Shown: in pieces, positions 4,723-5,665 of the stretch
How positions within the stretch are numbered: the stretch's first letter is position 1
Layout: every line of letters begins with the position of its first letter
NCBI RefSeq assembly: GCF_937890665.1
Contig: NZ_CALADU010000080.1
Span: 1-5,665, forward strand
Length of the DNA stretch: 5,665 bases
Reading direction: 5' to 3'
DNA from: an uncultured Subdoligranulum sp.
Lineage (GTDB): Bacteria; Bacillota_A; Clostridia; Oscillospirales; Ruminococcaceae
Translations under genes and position numbers: made by a program
The notes under the pieces: model-generated
The model's database searches: none
Told to the model about the DNA's origin: nothing
The model's input: only the letters and a program-made list of their open reading frames with translations

Positions 4723-5097
4723 ATGAAGAATATGTCGACAGAAAACGAGTATTTAGCAAAGACGGAATCCTTGCAAAAAGAATTGGAGCCGGTGTGCCGG
4801 GTTATCACGGAAACTGTCAAAGCCGAGGCGATTTATCTCTTTGGCTCCCGTGCTTATGGTATACCAACCGATGATAGTGACTACGATTTGTGCGTCATTA
4901 TCCCGGAAAACTCCATGCGTCCGGCAGACGCGGTCAAGGAGATCCGCCGTGCGCTCCTGCCGCTGCAAACCATGTCTTTGGATATACTCGTATACCGTGC
5001 CGATACATTCTTCCGCCGTGCGCAAGGCGTGACAATGGAGCGTAAAATCAAGCGGGATGGTATCCCCCTATACGAGAACTTCTCTCACAAATCATAA
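4723..5097 (+). CDS. MNT-type nucleotidyltransferase domain protein, no HEPN partner
   Basis: The protein has 124 residues from ATG 4723. ATG 4732 is an alternative start, and neither has a good ribosome-binding site, only a weak GGAATGAAG before the second. It begins 13 nt after the toxin stop codon, so it is probably co-transcribed with the pair. The minimal nucleotidyltransferase signature is intact: LFGSRAYG with Gly41-Ser42, the metal-binding DSDYD with Asp53 and Asp55, and a third acid Asp87 in SLDILVY. Such domains transfer nucleotides onto protein or RNA. In MNT/HEPN toxin-antitoxin pairs the MNT protein AMPylates and silences the HEPN toxin, while related MenA-type enzymes are toxins that modify tRNA. 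No HEPN gene or other partner is adjacent, since the next gene is trbL-like. The start FLFGSRA-type motif and the length match small MNT proteins. The substrate is unknown. Confidence 0.82.
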   Translation: MKNMSTENEYLAKTESLQKELEPVCRVITETVKAEAIYLFGSRAYGIPTDDSDYDLCVIIPENSMRPADAVKEIRRALLPLQTMSLDILVYRADTFFRRAQGVTMERKIKRDGIPLYENFSHKS

Positions 5098-5107
5098 TAC
5101 CAATTAT

Positions 5108-5149
5108 CGCGACAAGGCCGTCGCCCGAAAGGGCGGCGGCCTTGTCGCG
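5108..5149 (+). promoter_or_regulatory. long GNRA-capped hairpin before the trbL-like gene
   Basis: Bases 5108-5126 pair with 5131-5149 in a 19-bp stem with a single G-T wobble, closed by a GAAA tetraloop (5127-5130). It lies 10 nt after the nucleotidyltransferase stop codon and 5 nt before GGAGGT. What follows is CCCC and then the ribosome-binding site rather than a T-run, so an intrinsic terminator is unlikely. Its placement matches the smaller hairpin at 3629-3656. A role in mRNA end formation, stability or translation control is inferred. Confidence 0.75.
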
Positions 5150-5154
5150 TCCCC

Positions 5155-5160
5155 GGAGGT
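5155..5160 (+). promoter_or_regulatory. ribosome-binding site GGAGGT of the trbL-like gene
   Basis: GGAGGT ends 8 nt before an in-frame ATA (5169) and 14 nt before an in-frame ATT (5175). The T of the site begins an in-frame TGA (5160-5162), so the gene must start after it. No ATG, GTG or TTG in this frame is at a usable distance. Confidence 0.7.
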
Positions 5161-5168
5161 GAACGAAG

Positions 5169-5665
5169 ATATTTATTTGGGATTTTGTCGCCGCGACAGT
5201 CCTGGATCAGCTCATGGACTGGGTCTATGGGCAGGCCATAGGCTTTCTCGGCAATTTCTTTGCCCTCATGGGCAATATGGGCGTGGAGCTGTTCGAACTG
5301 GAATGGGTCAGCGCCATCATTCTCTTTTTCTCCCGCCTTGCGTGGGCGCTGTTTACCGTCAGTGTGGTAGTCTGCGCCTTTGAGTGCGGTATCGAATACT
5401 CCGCCGGCAGGGGTAATTTGCAGCAGTGCGGGATGAATATCATCAAGGGCTTTCTGGCGGTGAGCCTGTTCACCGTTGTCCCCGTCCGGCTCTACGCCTT
5501 ATCCGTGTCGCTGCAGGGTACCTTTTCCGCGGGGCTTACCGGCTATGGACGGAGCATTGGTGAGGTGGGACAGGACATCATAACGGAGCTCAGCGAGATC
5601 CAGACGCTCTCGGACGTGGTAAACAGCTCCCACTTCGGCCTTGGCGTCATCACCAGTCCCATTAT
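5169..5665 (+). CDS. trbL: TrbL/VirB6-like conjugal transfer membrane protein, 3' partial
   Basis: The frame begins just after a stop codon at 5160-5162 and runs off the right edge (165 codons visible). The protein reads FIWDFVAATVLDQLMDWVYG onward, with a first membrane segment in SAIILFFSRLAWALFTVSVV and a second around IIKGFLAVSLFTVVPVRLYA. Between them is the conserved-looking ECGIEYSAGRG segment. This pattern is familiar from the TrbL/VirB6 family of clostridial conjugative elements, polytopic inner-membrane proteins of the type IV secretion channel. The start is odd. The best candidate is ATA 5169 (8 nt from GGAGGT), then ATT 5175 immediately before the WDF segment with which I expect homologues to begin. 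Initiation at the in-frame ATG 5214 would lose the conserved N-terminus. The strong hairpin at 5108-5149 lies immediately upstream. Confidence 0.82.
   Translation, partial: MFIWDFVAATVLDQLMDWVYGQAIGFLGNFFALMGNMGVELFELEWVSAIILFFSRLAWALFTVSVVVCAFECGIEYSAGRGNLQQCGMNIIKGFLAVSLFTVVPVRLYALSVSLQGTFSAGLTGYGRSIGEVGQDIITELSEIQTLSDVVNSSHFGLGVITSPI

Noticed and set aside
5108..5149. Hairpin as a rho-independent terminator
   Set aside because: The stem is strong enough, but no T-run follows. CCCC and a ribosome-binding site come next.
1..5665. CRISPR array, tRNA or rRNA gene
   Set aside because: I see no regularly spaced direct repeats and no tRNA- or rRNA-like sequence on either strand.

Overview
The window is a piece of a conjugative element (an ICE or conjugative transposon) from a Gram-positive anaerobe, most likely a gut member of the class Clostridia. 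This rests on a DUF4314-type accessory protein, a DUF3852-type secreted membrane peptide and a TrbL/VirB6-like membrane protein, all families I know from clostridial conjugative elements. Strong AAGGAGG/GGAGGT ribosome-binding sites and GC-rich transfer genes fit this. Every gene I accept is on the + strand. No taxonomic marker is present, so the host is an inference.

Layout. (1) Positions 1-684 hold the 3' part of a DUF4314-containing gene that enters from outside the window, followed at 686-979 by a small unrecognised reading frame. (2) From somewhere in about 791-948 up to 3193 lies a group II intron with a 627-residue reverse transcriptase/maturase carrying a C-terminal HNH-like domain. 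Its 3' end is fully readable: domain V at 3086-3119, and domain VI with a bulged branch-point A at 3186, eight bases from the intron end at 3193. (3) Positions 3194-3614 are the 3' fragment of a surface-protein-like gene ending in LPRTGY; its upstream part is absent. (4) A GNRA-loop hairpin and a strong ribosome-binding site lead into the DUF3852-type gene (3679-4014). (5) A cargo block follows: a near-consensus promoter with an operator-like repeat, a Phd/YefM-type antitoxin, an overlapping RelE/ParE-type toxin, and a solitary MNT-type nucleotidyltransferase (4077-5097). (6) A second, longer GNRA-loop hairpin and a GGAGGT site precede the TrbL/VirB6-like gene, which runs off the right edge and has no ATG, GTG or TTG at its expected start.

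How the parts work together. The DUF3852-type and TrbL-like proteins would be envelope parts of the conjugation channel. The toxin-antitoxin pair would stabilise the element in its host. The intron is a second mobile element nested in the first. The two sides of the intron do not read as halves of one gene, which points to a deletion or recombination that used the intron, or to an assembly artefact. I see no wholly new system. The points most worth checking are the mismatched intron flanks, the orphan nucleotidyltransferase behind the toxin-antitoxin pair, the hairpin-plus-ribosome-binding-site architecture before the transfer genes, and the non-standard trbL-like start.
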